Part shown: in pieces, positions 22,701-33,584 of the stretch
Layout of the letters: every line of letters starts with the position of its first letter
Numbering within the stretch: position 1 is the stretch's first letter
NCBI GenBank assembly: GCA_018398815.1
Contig: CM031614.1
Location: forward strand, 54,358,315-54,422,314
DNA length: 64,000 nucleotides
Reading direction: 5' to 3'
From: Conus ventricosus
Taxonomy: Eukaryota; Mollusca; Gastropoda; Neogastropoda; Conidae
Translations under genes and position numbers: made by a program
Notes under the pieces: generated by a model
Told to the model about the DNA's origin: nothing
The model's input: the letters and a program-made list of their open reading frames with translations, nothing else
Database searches by the model: none

Positions 22701-23230
22701 AAACCGGCCTAAAAAAAGGGCTTTTCTGAGAAACCCAGGGGGGGAAAGGGAAAGAAGCGGGTTTTCCCCAAAGGGGTTTTTTCAGTGGCCCCCAACGGTT
22801 TTTTTCCCCCAAAACCCCCGAAAAAATTAAGGTTTGGAAAAAAGAAAAAAGTTAAGGTAAATAGGTTGTTTTAAGGTGGGGTGATAGGTTCCTAAGGCCC
22901 CAAGCTAAATTGGCCCCCCCCCGCCCCCCCCCCCTTGCCCCCCCTTGGTGGGGACGGGAACCCGGTTTCCCTTTTTCCCCCTTTTCCCCCCCCAAAAAAA
23001 AACCTCAAACCTTGCTCTCCTTGTGTTTTCCCACCCGGGAAACCCCGCAAAAAAAGCCTCATAATGAGGAGGGGAAATGTTTTATTTTCCCTCTTGCATT
23101 TGCCCCACCCCCACCGCCCCTTTTTACAACATTTGGGGGGGGGCCATTAAACCTTCGGGGATAAAATCTTTCAACAATCGGGGCGAAAGGAAGAAATGAA
23201 GCACGACCATTTGGGATCTTTTTTCAAAAT
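22701..23230. other. homopolymer-rich DNA, no gene recognised
   Basis: C, G, A and T runs typical of the poor-consensus zones. No motif is seen. Confidence 0.5.
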
Positions 23231-23374
23231 GTGACAGGCTCATTAACTATCGACATTGTGCGAGGAAGCCGGCAAGACGGATGAACAAGTCCGGGGAGCA
23301 TAGGCGAGCTGATGGGGTGGTCCCCGCTGTGGGGTTTGTTGGTGGTGGTGCGCGCGTGTGTGTGTGTGTGTGTC

Positions 23375-24060
23375 GCGCCCCTTGTCTCCCTGTTGGTATG
23401 GGAAACTTTTTCCTGTCGTACCCCACTCGCCCCAAGAACAAGAACTTCTTTCTGTTGTTGTTGTGGTGTTGGTGTTGGTGTGTGTGTGTGTGGGGGTGCC
23501 CCCCTTTGTCTTTCCCTGTGGTATGGAAACATTTCCTGTCGTACCCCCACTCTCCCGAAGAACAAAACATTTTTTTCTGTGGGGTGTGTGTGGTGTGTGT
23601 GTTTTTTTGGAGGAAAACTAACAGCACAAAGCAAAGGGGGAAACGGCCCAAATTGATATCTGTTCAGAGAGTCCTCGATAACACTCCCCCCCCCCCCACA
23701 AAACCCATCCCTCTATACTTCCAAGCTCGATATTTTCCCCCTAGCCCTTCCCCGCCCCCCCTCCCCCCTATACACACACACACAACACACCCACACACAC
23801 ACACACACACCGCTCGATATTCCCCCCTGCTTGATACTTCCCCCACTCGTCGCTGCTTTAGCTCCCCCTGATTGATGTTGGCCTTGTCCAATACTCCACC
23901 TGATCGACAGTTTTCCCCTTTCTCCACGTCCACCCCCCCCCCCCCCCTCTCCCCCGCTTGGTATGTGCCCCGCCCACTTCAGAAAGAAGTATTTTTTGCG
24001 GAGAGTGGGTATGAAAAGAAAATCTTTCCCATATGACAGAGAAAGGCAACGCGGGCGCAC
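23375..24060. repeat. about 123-bp cassette: two direct copies and one inverted
   Basis: A segment reading CCTTGTCTcCCTGTtGGTATG, then TTTCCTGTCGTACCCC, then AAGAACAA-AACtTTcTTtCTG, starts at about 23,375 and again at about 23,498, separated by GT/TTG repeats. A third copy lies in reverse complement at about 23,965-24,055. A related string (ATGGGGTACGAAAGGAAATC) lies near 5200-5220. This is a dispersed repeat with CA/GT microsatellites at its edges. Its family is unknown. Confidence 0.6.
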
Positions 24061-24072
24061 GCGCGCGCGCAC

Positions 24073-24104
<32 letters not shown>

Positions 24105-24195
24105 ACACACACACTCGCGCGCGCGCGTGGGGCTCGCGCGCGCGTGCGCTCGCACGCACGCACGCACGCACTGCAGTACACATACACACATGCCA
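24060..24195. repeat. (CA)n/(CG)n compound microsatellite
   Basis: CA repeats flanked on both sides by alternating CG/CGCA runs. Alternating purine-pyrimidine throughout. Confidence 0.85.
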
Positions 24196-24717
24196 TAGGC
24201 GAGCAAAGGAGTAGTATTGGGCAAGGGGGTGGGGGGTTGGAGGGGTGAGAAAATATCGAACAATGGGAGTAACGAACCAGTGACGAACAGATTTGTCCAT
24301 ACAGAAGAATATCGAAGTGACACCCGTCCCTTCATAGTCTCCGACATCGTCACGGGGGGGCACATTTTCAAAACTGTACTAAGGTTTGTAATCGCAGGTC
24401 TTTCTTCTTTTTCTTTTTCCTTTTTTTTGTTTTTGTTTTGTTTTGGTTTTTGTTGTTTGTTAAGCTCGGGTTTCCCATTGTGTGCAGTGATTTAACATTA
24501 ACAGGTACTCCCTCCTCCCCTCCCCCCCCCCCCCTACTTTCCTAAATCCACCCCCTGCCACTCCCCCCCCCCCCCCCGCACCAATCCCCACCCCTATCCC
24601 ATCCCCTTCGCCACCCCACCACCCCTCCTGAAATTTTATTTTTAAAACCCGGTTCGGTTATGTTGTAAGTTGTTGTTTCGTACCCCCCTCTAAAAACTCC
24701 AGGGACATCCAACAGTC

Positions 24718-24730
24718 GAAGTACTTGAAC
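24718..24730. repeat. target-site duplication of truncated RTE LINE
   Basis: GAAGTACTTGAAC, identical to 25,722-25,734, directly flanks the LINE 3' tail. Confidence 0.8.
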
Positions 24731-25721
24731 TTACTTACTTTACTTTTCTTTAATCCTCTTCGCTCCATCGGAGCATTTGGGCCTTCACGCAGATTCCAGC
24801 GTGTTTCGGTCTTGGGCTGCCCGCTTTGCCTCACCCCAGGACAGCTTGATGGAACTCAGCTCGCTGTTCAGCGTCCTACGCCAAGTTGTCACTGGGCGGC
24901 CTCGCTTTCTCTTTCCTTGCGGGTTCCAATCCAGTGCCTGCCGTGCGATGTTGTCCGGCCTCGGCGTAGGATGTGTCCGATCCACTTCCACTTTCGGATT
25001 CTGATGGTGTTCTCGATTGGTCTCTGATCTGTCTGGCGCCATAGCTCCTCATTTGCAATTCTGTCAGGCCACCTGATGCGGAGGATCCGCCGCAGGCATG
25101 TGTTGATGAAGACCTGCAACTTGCGCTCCAGCCCTTTGGTGAGTCTCCAGGTCTCCGAGCCATACAGCAGCACAGGTCTTACATTGGTGTTAAACAGTCT
25201 CAGTTTGGTGTGAAGACGGACGTTTGCGCTCCTCCAGATGGGCTTGAGGGTGGTGAAAGCAAATCTTGCCTTGGTTATTCTGGCCCTGATGTCATCATCA
25301 GTACCTCCTGTCTTGTTGACAATGCTTCCTAGGTAGGTAAATTTCTCAACATCTTCTATCTGTTTTTCCCCTAGGCGAATTGCTTCAGCCTGGCTTGTGT
25401 TGGCTCTCATGGTCTTTGTCTTCTCCGCATTGATCTCCAAGCCAGTGTTACTGGCTGTGCTGCGGAGGCTCTCGGTCTTCTTCTGCATGTGGTGGAGGGT
25501 GTGGGTCAGCAAGCTGATGTCGTCCGCGAAATCCAGGTCCTCAAGTTTCTGCATGAGTGTCCACTGGATCCCGCATGGTGGGTTCATCGCTGTCCTCATC
25601 ACCCAGTCGATCACAAGAGAGAAGATCAGCGGTGACAACATACATCCCTGACGTACCCCGGTGTTCACTGTGAAGGGTTCCGACACACTCGTGTTGTGGA
25701 TGACGTGACACGTTGTGTCCT
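24731..25721 (-). pseudogene. 5'-truncated RTE-clade LINE (reverse transcriptase part)
   Basis: On the minus strand, one frame from 25,721 to about 24,890 reads the second half of an RTE reverse transcriptase. It begins at the strand before [13 protein letters not shown], then shows [10 protein letters not shown] (catalytic FADD), [20 protein letters not shown] and LLYGSETW, and finally the C-terminal [11 protein letters not shown] and WIGHILRR motifs. After a one-base shift a GKRKRGRP basic tail follows. The element ends with GTAAAGTAAGTAAG, the short-repeat 3' end usual for RTE elements. The start is a 5' truncation, since a perfect 13-bp target-site duplication abuts it, and codons further upstream are host DNA. 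The frame is nearly intact, so this is a fairly young copy. Confidence 0.9.
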
Positions 25722-25734
25722 GAAGTACTTGAAC
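25722..25734. repeat. target-site duplication of truncated RTE LINE
   Basis: Second copy of GAAGTACTTGAAC, at the truncated 5' end of the element. Confidence 0.8.
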
Positions 25735-26335
25735 AGTATGGTACAAATGCATCAGCTAGGGATGAGAACATACTTCTGTGACCGTTTTTTTTTTATCCCG
25801 CCATGTAGGCAGCCACACTCCGACTTCGAGGGATTTTGGAAACTCATGATGTTATGCTAGGAGCTTGTCACGACTGAAGACAATCCCCGCGTAACTGTGC
25901 AGAGCATAACAACATGACAGGTAGCCTTGATGTTCTAGCCTATGTCAATTGGTCTGACACAGCCTTAAGCCAAGGCAGGGGTACGGGTTTATGATCCGGG
26001 TGCACGCAAGAACAGACGAGTTTCTTAAATACGTACAGATCTTATAAGCCGGATTTTTTTGTTTTTTTGTTGTTGTTTTTTTTTTTTGGGGGGGGTCTTC
26101 TTGAGATTCACGCATTGTTTAATGAAAAATTTAAAAACAAATATAACACACAAAAAAAAAAACCGTCAATGCCACAACCTTCGAGAAAGGTGAAAACAAC
26201 CTCTCCTGTATGTCTGCTGCCTTTTGATCCGGATTCGGCAAACGTCAGTGGATTTAAACCCTAGTCCACGGTCCTTTTGTTCACTAGATTTCGCTGAAAT
26301 CGGTTCTGTAGTTTTGGTATGACGTTGCTGCAGAC

Positions 26336-26336
<1 letters not shown>
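25735..26336. other. no gene recognised; possible end of a dispersed repeat
   Basis: Nothing coding is recognised. The last 100 bp (TTTCGCTGAAATCGGTTCTG, then GACGTTGCTGCAGACGGACA before a CA run) look like the end of a dispersed element that terminates in a microsatellite. This is an impression only. Confidence 0.35.
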
Positions 26337-26377
<41 letters not shown>

Positions 26378-26402
26378 CACACACACACACACACACACAC
26401 TT

Positions 26403-26457
<55 letters not shown>

Positions 26458-26489
26458 CTTCTTCTTTCTCTCTCTCTGTCTTACACACA

Positions 26490-26539
<50 letters not shown>

Positions 26540-26546
26540 GCGCGAC

Positions 26547-26577
<31 letters not shown>

Positions 26578-26688
26578 CACACACACACACAAACACACAT
26601 GCACACGCATGCACGCGCACACACACGCACACACACACACACACACACGCACACGCAAGCACAATTAGACACACACAGTATGCACACG

Positions 26689-26719
<31 letters not shown>

Positions 26720-26734
26720 ATGCACACACGCACA

Positions 26735-26787
<53 letters not shown>

Positions 26788-26851
26788 CACACGCACGCAT
26801 ACACACACGCGTGCGCGCGCGCGCGCGCACCACACACACACACACACATTT

Positions 26852-26888
<37 letters not shown>

Positions 26889-26891
26889 ACG

Positions 26892-26960
<69 letters not shown>

Positions 26961-27010
26961 GCACACACACACACACACAACGCACGCACACACACACACA
27001 CACACACACA
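26337..27010. repeat. 670-bp compound CA/CT microsatellite
   Basis: CA (26,337-26,400), CT (26,401-26,480), then CA with CG-rich variants to 26,848, CT again (26,850-26,888) and CA to 27,010. The long Cys/Val or His/Thr frames across it are repeat products. Confidence 0.95.
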
Positions 27011-27828
27011 GCCAGTGTTTGTGCCTGTAACTGTTTCGCCATCCCACTTATATTAGGACTGGCGGCGTGTTGACAAATCAGAGCTGAGAATCTTGACCAG
27101 AAAGCCAGGGACATTCCGCCAACGGTTACAAACCGACCAAACCCTTCCCCAACCTCTGACCCTGACCTCATGTGACCCTAGCCCTGGCTGTGTAAAAGAA
27201 ACCCGGAGGGGGGGGGGGGGGAACCCTGTACTGAGAACTTTGCTTGAGATGTAGTGCGGACGGTGAGGTTGTCTTCTCCTTTCTCTAGCAGTAAAGGAAA
27301 CACCGTTCACCTGTACTATTGACTTCACATTTCCCGCCTCGCTGTCCTCTACGAGTTCCTTTTCTTTCGAAGTGACTGCGAGGATGACCTTATACCCTTG
27401 ACATACATCAAAGTTTTGGAACGATAGAACAAAACAAAATAAAGAAAGAAAGAACGAAATACATACATACATTAAGCAGCACATTCTCAGGGTGAGTGTC
27501 CCAGTAACGCCACACATTAGAACATTAATAAACCGAGACACTTTGTATCAAACGCCAAAACACTAAAAAAATAAATCGGCAAAAAATATGTCCATGTTTA
27601 AGAGAACATACAGACTATGCATGGTGTGTAAGAGACTGGTTGGAAAAGAAAAAAAGCTAGCAGTGGAAAAAAAAAAATTTCGCTTTTTTTTTTCCAAATG
27701 AAGAGACAGTGTAAATCACCAAAAAAATGGAGTGCATTTCTTCCTTAGGAAGAGAAAAAAAAAGGAAAAAAGAAAAGTTACTGCCTTAGGTGCTTCATTG
27801 ATCCGACAACTGATGCCACAAAAGAAAA

Positions 27829-27835
<7 letters not shown>
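27011..27835. other. no gene recognised
   Basis: A 162-codon minus-strand open frame (27,053-27,541) has no recognised domain. Its last part runs into A-rich DNA. I would not call it a gene without expression evidence. Confidence 0.35.
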
Positions 27836-27837
<2 letters not shown>

Positions 27838-27913
<76 letters not shown>

Positions 27914-27956
27914 CACACATACATACATACATACATACATGCATGCATGCATGCAT
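27838..27956. repeat. compound microsatellite (CA)n-(TA)n-(CATA)n-(GCAT)n
   Basis: Four simple motifs follow in order, each derivable from its neighbour by one substitution. Confidence 0.9.
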
Positions 27957-28299
27957 AAAAGTGCGTTGTAGATCGGGACGCAGACTCTTCGCGGTTAAGC
28001 CTTCCCTGCACTCAAGAAGGACAGCGTCGAGCTCGGAGTGGTAAGTTTCTGACAGATGAATCCCCAGCAGTTCTTCGACCAGTCGGAAGTTAGTTTACAA
28101 AATTCGGCGAATCACGTAAGCCCGACATGTCCATGCGTAAAAGGACAGAGATGAGAAACACACAGCTGAAACAATTTAGTTTCCAAGTCAACCTCTGAGC
28201 AGGTCGCAAGCTGGCCCAGTGACTATAAACCACTAATTAAAGAAATCTTAAATAAATGTTAGCGAACCGCCAAGAGAATCGTGGACAAACGAGTCACAA

Positions 28300-28345
28300 G
28301 ACAAAACACAACGTGTTTCGACCTTTTAGGTCTTCCTCAGGCAAG
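28300..28345 (-). ncRNA. hammerhead-like core, probably not functional
   Basis: On the minus strand: CTGAGGA (plus 28,334-28,340), a GACC...GGTC hairpin, then GAAA (plus 28,316-28,319) and CACGTTGTG. This follows the CUGANGA - stem II - GAAA - stem III order of hammerhead ribozymes and resembles cores known from Penelope-like elements. The bases that should form stem I do not pair, and no element coding sequence is recognised beside it, so it is a relic at best. Confidence 0.3.
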
Positions 28346-28889
28346 ACACAAACCAAATAATACAACGAAAATGAACGAATATGGTACTCAGCTTCGATCT
28401 CTTCACTCTTCAGCGCAAGGATGCCAGGCGTTGAATTCTCAGAGAGCGTAATTTGAATCTTCCACGGGGCTTTTTTTTTTCCCCCTTTTTTTTTCTTCTT
28501 TTTTTTTTCTTCTCATTTTCACTACATTTTTTAAGTTGCAGTCTGAGTGCCAGTCCCTGGAGTGGACGATAGACTTGAGGCCGAGTCTCTGTGCAGCATT
28601 GGAGAAGACCTCACGGCACGAAGTAGACCCTCAGCTAATCTGTCACAACCCCCCTCCCTCCCCCCCCCCCCCCCCCCCTCCCCCCCCCCCCCCCACCCCC
28701 CCTTACATGGTAGAACAAAATCATGAAATGTACGGAGAGAGACGGGAATAAAGGGTGGGAAGGGTGAGAGATAAGGGGTGAGGGACTGGATGGGGGGTGA
28801 GTGGGGGGGGGGGGTAGGTGGCACATTGCTATTGTGGCGTCATCTCTGCGGGGGGGGGGGGGGGGAGGAGCCTGTATGTAACGGACCGA
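28346..28889. other. no gene recognised; C and G tracts
   Basis: Contains T-rich (28,470-28,515), C-rich (28,650-28,700) and G-rich (28,795-28,870) runs. Confidence 0.5.
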
Positions 28890-29480
28890 GATCTATCGCC
28901 AGGAAACTCTTAATACAATACAGCGCAGTAAATACTGCATTATACAAAACAATACCAGTACTGTACAATACACTTCAGCGCTGTACAATGCAACACAACA
29001 AAGACAATGCACTTTTATGCAAAAACAACACGAAACAAACACCATACAATGCAATCTGACAAAAAACAAAGCGATGCAACACAAACATAAAAACACAAAG
29101 CAACACAACACATTGCAGTACAACTGACCACAGTGAAATGCAGTTTAAAACAACACAACGCGCTGCAAGAAAAGACATCAGACAATACAAACTTAAAGCA
29201 ATACAACGCAATTCAACACTACGCAAGGCAATACAATGCAATACAATTGTACACGATGAAATGCAACTTAAAACAATACAACGCGCTACAAGAAAACGCA
29301 TTTAGACGGTACACCTGAAAGCAATACAACGCAATTCAATACTACATAATACAATACAATACATTGCAATACATAACAACACAAATCCCACGCAAAACAA
29401 CAGAACGCATTGCCAACGAAATACAACGCAGAACAACGCCAACACAACACAACACAACGCGAACCTGTTATTTTACACTG
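28890..29480. repeat. A/C-rich degenerate tandem repeat (CAATACAACG-like) with a 122-bp duplication
   Basis: Short CAATACAA/CAACACAA motifs recur throughout. On top of this, a segment containing GAAATGCA, then TTAAAACAA, CAACGCGCT, AAGAAAA and AGCAATACAACGCAATTCAA occurs at about 29,131 and again at about 29,253. The minus-strand Cys/Val/Leu-rich frames are composition effects. Confidence 0.75.
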
Positions 29481-29769
29481 ACCAGGACCACCCAACAGCA
29501 ACAATACCCTACCCCTCGGAACTCCACACGCGCGCAGGATAGCCACAACAGCAGCAACAACAACAATGGGGGGAAAAATCAACGAACGAAAGATTCCACC
29601 GGTAACACCTGTGAGCTGTAGGTGGGCGGACCCGTCGGCTGTCAGTTGACTGACTTGATGGCTCCGCTATATCCGCTAGAGCCAAGACGGTCCAGCTGAC
29701 AGGGGGTGACAAAGAATGGCACGGCACTGTTTACCCACCACTCATCAAGACAGAATGAGAAGGCATGCC

Positions 29770-29771
<2 letters not shown>

Positions 29772-29830
<59 letters not shown>

Positions 29831-29835
29831 TGTGG
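29772..29835. repeat. (GT)n microsatellite
   Basis: GT run broken once by GG. Confidence 0.95.
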
Positions 29836-29990
29836 TTTGGCTGTCATGACAACAACAACAAGAAGAAGAACCGATGACATTGGACTCTCCCACACATTCT
29901 TCTTGTTGGTTGGGTGGTGTGTGTTATGGCTGGTCCCGATGCAACAAATACGTCAAGAAGAGAGAAACCCGTATGTCCCTGGCTAAAGAA

Positions 29991-30090
29991 NNNNNNNNNN
30001 NNNNNNNNNNNNNNNNNNNNNNNNNNNNNNNNNNNNNNNNNNNNNNNNNNNNNNNNNNNNNNNNNNNNNNNNNNNNNNNNNNNNNNNNNN
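29991..30090. other. assembly gap (100 N)
   Basis: Exactly 100 Ns, a conventional gap of unknown size. The first copy of the 3-kb duplicated block starts immediately after it. Confidence 0.99.
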
Positions 30091-30454
30091 ATCTTATTTT
30101 TCTTATTCAGAAGTGTTGCCGGGATCATGCCATCACCAATGTTATTCCTCTCTCTACTTTATGCACTCATTCTTATCATGTCTGTGATCTGGTGTGAAAT
30201 ATTCTATGTGCGTTCATGTCTGCTCTGAGGTGTCTGAAAAGACACGATAGAAATACATCTACTTGCGTATTTTGCACAGTGTATTAAATGAGCTTTTCTT
30301 TACACTCTGTTTGGTGTGTGTGTGTGTTTTTAACATTTAAAAAAAAATTGCATTCCAACATGTATATATACAGGGAAGGCAAGTATGTACATAAAGAAAG
30401 AAAGAAATCACCCAGTGTGAATTCACAAATTCATGCAAACATTATCTAATACGA

Positions 30455-30460
30455 GAGAGA

Positions 30461-30539
<79 letters not shown>

Positions 30540-30548
30540 GAGAGAGAG
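30455..30548. repeat. (GA)n microsatellite
   Basis: GA run with rare C and T interruptions. Its counterpart lies at 33,906-33,987. Confidence 0.9.
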
Positions 30549-30739
30549 GAGTGGTGGATGTATCAAGAAAAATCATGCTGACAGGGATGTTTTCACATCA
30601 TTATGTTTGGCAAAATATTGAATTCAGGCCTTTAATAATGCACAAAAAAGTGTTCATTTACACACTTCATCTTACACTTCTAAATCTATTAGTGCAACTT
30701 GTTTTTGAAAGAAAAGAAAGAAAAAAAGGGTATAAATAT

Positions 30740-32516
30740 TAAACAGTATCCATCAATTGTCTGTATGCCAGCCATCTGGTCAAAAATTCTGCATGGTTTA
30801 ATTTCAAATATGCAATATATTCCTCAATTTTGTATCTAAACTTTAATTTGTTTATGAATACTTGTATTTGTGGCAGGGTGTTGTTTATTTTACAAACGTA
30901 TATGTAATGCTTCGCAAATAGTATTATAAAGTAAAAGACGGTGTCACCCACAATTGTATTGTCATAGCCAAATAGTACGAGTACTTTTGTCAAAAGGACA
31001 TTTTCAGCATTCAAACATTTTTCTTTCATTAAGCCAATGAGAGCATTCAAAAAAACTTGTACATGGTGACATTTCCAAAACATATGGTCAATGCTATCTT
31101 TGGATGTGCTGCAAAAACTACAGTTACTACTTTCAACGATTCCAATCTTCTTTAAAACAACATTTGTGCATAAACACCTGTGTAATATTTTCAGTTGAAA
31201 CCATGCAGCCTTACATCACGTATCTTATGCGCGTGTAAAAAAACAGGATTTCCAATCATTTTGCATCAACAATTTCATGTCCCATTTATCACAACATTTT
31301 GGCTTAGGATTATTCGCAATGATGACATCATAATACAACTTGGAGCCTTTATTTATAGCGAAAAGATGTTTGAAGCACAATGATGAGTTTATGTACTTAT
31401 TGTTTTTTTATAGTGATACCAGACGTTTTTACATAGTCCATTATAGTCGATTTATAGCCAGCAAAAGTGACAAAATCAATATTTACATTATATTTTCTGT
31501 AAAAAGTGCATGTGGCAAAAACTTTCCTTTGTCATCAAAAAAGTGGGCGAGACGTTGATATCTTTGCTACTTAGTTTTTTCGATTCGATACAATGCACTT
31601 CTTTCCGATTTAAAATCGCTTATTATGGCATAATGGTTCGGCAAGAAGTTCAGTGGAGTTTTGGGGGGAGCATTTGTAATTAAAAAAAACTTTATACGCA
31701 TCAAGAACTTTAGCCCAAAACTGATTATACTTAGTGAATTTGGAACGAATTCTGGACCATATTTTTCATAAGCGACCACTTAGGGAAGTTAAACAACAGA
31801 TATTTCGCCATCTATGAGTTGACATCTCAGCTTTACGTATCCAGGACAGCTTCAGAGATAAAACAACAGTTTTTAGTTCAGGAAGACCAATGCCGCCATC
31901 TTTTATACTTTTATGTGCAGTTTTTCGGTTAATCTTATCTGGTTTCTTATTCCAAACAAATTTGTAACAAGCCTGTTGACATGTTTGAAAAGATATGTCT
32001 GGTGGGTTTGGTAATAGTAACCAGAGGTGTGTCAACTTTGAGAGGATAAGAGATTTTAATATTGCTACCCTACCGAGGGGTGTTAACTGTCGTTTTACCC
32101 ATATTTTGAATGAGTGTTTGACATCTGCAAGTCTTTCCGAGCAATTTATATCTACACATTCTTTCAGGTCATTAGTGAACCACATTCCTAAAACTCGGAA
32201 TTTAGATTGATTCCATTCCATACCTAAGTGTTCCATATAACGGATTTCAGAATTTTTCTCACTTCCCAGCCAAACGACATTAGTTTTTCCTACATTCATA
32301 TGAAGGCCTGACACAGAACCAAACCTATCAAGAACATCTATACAGTTTTCAAAAGAACTCCTATCTCCTGCAAGTAAGAATTCTGTATCATCAGCATACT
32401 GAGAAATCTTATGTTCAACATTGTTGACTGAGATCCCATGGATATTGGAATTCTGTCTGACCATAATAGCCAATATTTCTACGCATAACACAAATATTAA
32501 GGAGATAGAGGGTCTC
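30740..32516 (-). pseudogene. L1/Tx1-like LINE, 3' half of ORF2 (clean copy)
   Basis: The minus strand enters at 32,516 with codons matching the end of GDPLSP-(x)-LFVLCVEILA. It continues as an open frame of about 240 codons (32,491-31,766) with ISQYADDTEFLL (catalytic YADD), GLHMNVGKTNVVWLG, FRVLGMWF, QLTPLGRVAILKSLILSKL and GGIGLP motifs. These are the palm end, thumb and connection of a non-LTR reverse transcriptase, and the LTPLGR and NPPD strings are typical of L1/Tx1-type elements. A C-terminal block (31,083-30,739) starts FWKCHHVQ and ends with a helical KYIY-K-NNTLP region. The upstream half lies 9.3 kb away at 41,781-42,060, separated by a Ty3 insertion. Confidence 0.85.
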
Positions 32517-33195
32517 TGTCACGGACAAAAATAGAAAAACCGAATTCGTGGTCAGTCGCAGCCAGTTTAATGGACATAAGTCCAAACCAAACATTTGGTC
32601 TCAGGCAGACGACTTCGGTGTCGCGTCAGCCAATTAGGCACAGCGAATGGGCTATTTTTAGTCCTCACAGAGACAGCACTGTCCAGCAGACAGACTGAGT
32701 GGCTCGACAGACGTCTCAATAGGTCTGGCCAGACGGATCTCGGCGCCTGGGTCAGATGATCTAGTCAATTTGCAGGACCAGCGCCGACAGTTAAGTCAGA
32801 CGTCGCCGGTTTGAAGTAGGGAAGGGGGAAGGTATTGTGTGGTGGGGGTAAAATCAAGCTAATTAATTAAATGACCCATTGACCACCACAGAGAGCAAGG
32901 CAAGTAGATGTGACTTTGACGATTTGAACGTCCAATGGAATGAGAGGGGAGGTAACCTCAGTATAAGGCGGGTGAAAATACTGACCAATGGTACTCACCC
33001 TTTGACCATAGGATGAGGTAAGAAAGTGAGGGGAGTGAGAGGGGGAGAACGAAAAACGGAGAGAGAGGAAGAGGTTCTGGGGTGTAGGCTCTGCACGAGC
33101 AGAGAGATGAGAGGAGGAGTGAAGAGACCAGTTGAAGCATTGCAGCATAGGTTGCGAGAAGCTAAGATTTGAGAGAGAGGACTGATGAGAAGGAA
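32517..33195 (+). repeat. partial Ty3 LTR (third copy)
   Basis: Starts TGTCACGGAC right after the GTCTC target string. It matches the first half of the LTRs at 35,832 and 40,439, then breaks off near 33,195. This is part of the duplicated block and probably the same 5' LTR assembled twice. Confidence 0.8.
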
Positions 33196-33362
33196 ATTTT
33201 GGATTTTTTTTTTAAAACCCGGGGTTTCCCAAAGGGCCCTTTTTTTTCCTTTTTCTGGCTTTGGGAATTTTTGGCCCCCCAAAAAGGGTTTAAATTTTGC
33301 CCCCCAATTTTTAGCCCAAAAATTTTAAATCTTGGGTTTTTTGTTTTTTTTGGGCCCCCCCC

Positions 33363-33395
<33 letters not shown>

Positions 33396-33584
33396 GAACA
33401 ATTGGGCCCTTTTTTGTCAGGTTTCTGCAATTTCTAAAACAATCATTTTAGGTCAGTAAATTTGGTCGTAAGGTAATTTTATAATTTGAGTTTGGTTCAT
33501 TTCTAGGTTTTGTTCCAAGTTTTGACTTAGATTTTCCTTTTGCTGGAAAAGGGTTTTGGAGACAATTCCTTGTATAAAGGGTCT
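33196..33584. other. junction between the two copies; homopolymer noise
   Basis: 33,200-33,393 consists of swollen T, C and A runs, with a C-T tract at 33,353-33,393. 33,394-33,584 is ordinary sequence without a counterpart in the first copy, perhaps what lies in the gap at 29,991-30,090. Confidence 0.5.

Larger units (their letters stand above)
30091..33195. repeat. 3.1-kb block, clean copy
   Basis: Direct duplicate of about 33,585-36,480. The order is the same in both: TTCAGAAGTGTTGCCGGG, a (GA)n run, the LINE 3' region, then LTR sequence. This copy has few indels and an intact LINE frame. It breaks off inside the LTR, where a homopolymer-filled junction begins. Confidence 0.85.

Noticed and set aside
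26261..27056. Several open frames over 240 codons on both strands
   Set aside because: All are translations of CA, CT and GT repeats. Mirror frames are open on both strands, as expected for dinucleotide arrays.
27053..27541. 162-codon minus-strand ORF
   Set aside because: No recognisable domain, no codon pattern or splice context, and part of it abuts microsatellite DNA.
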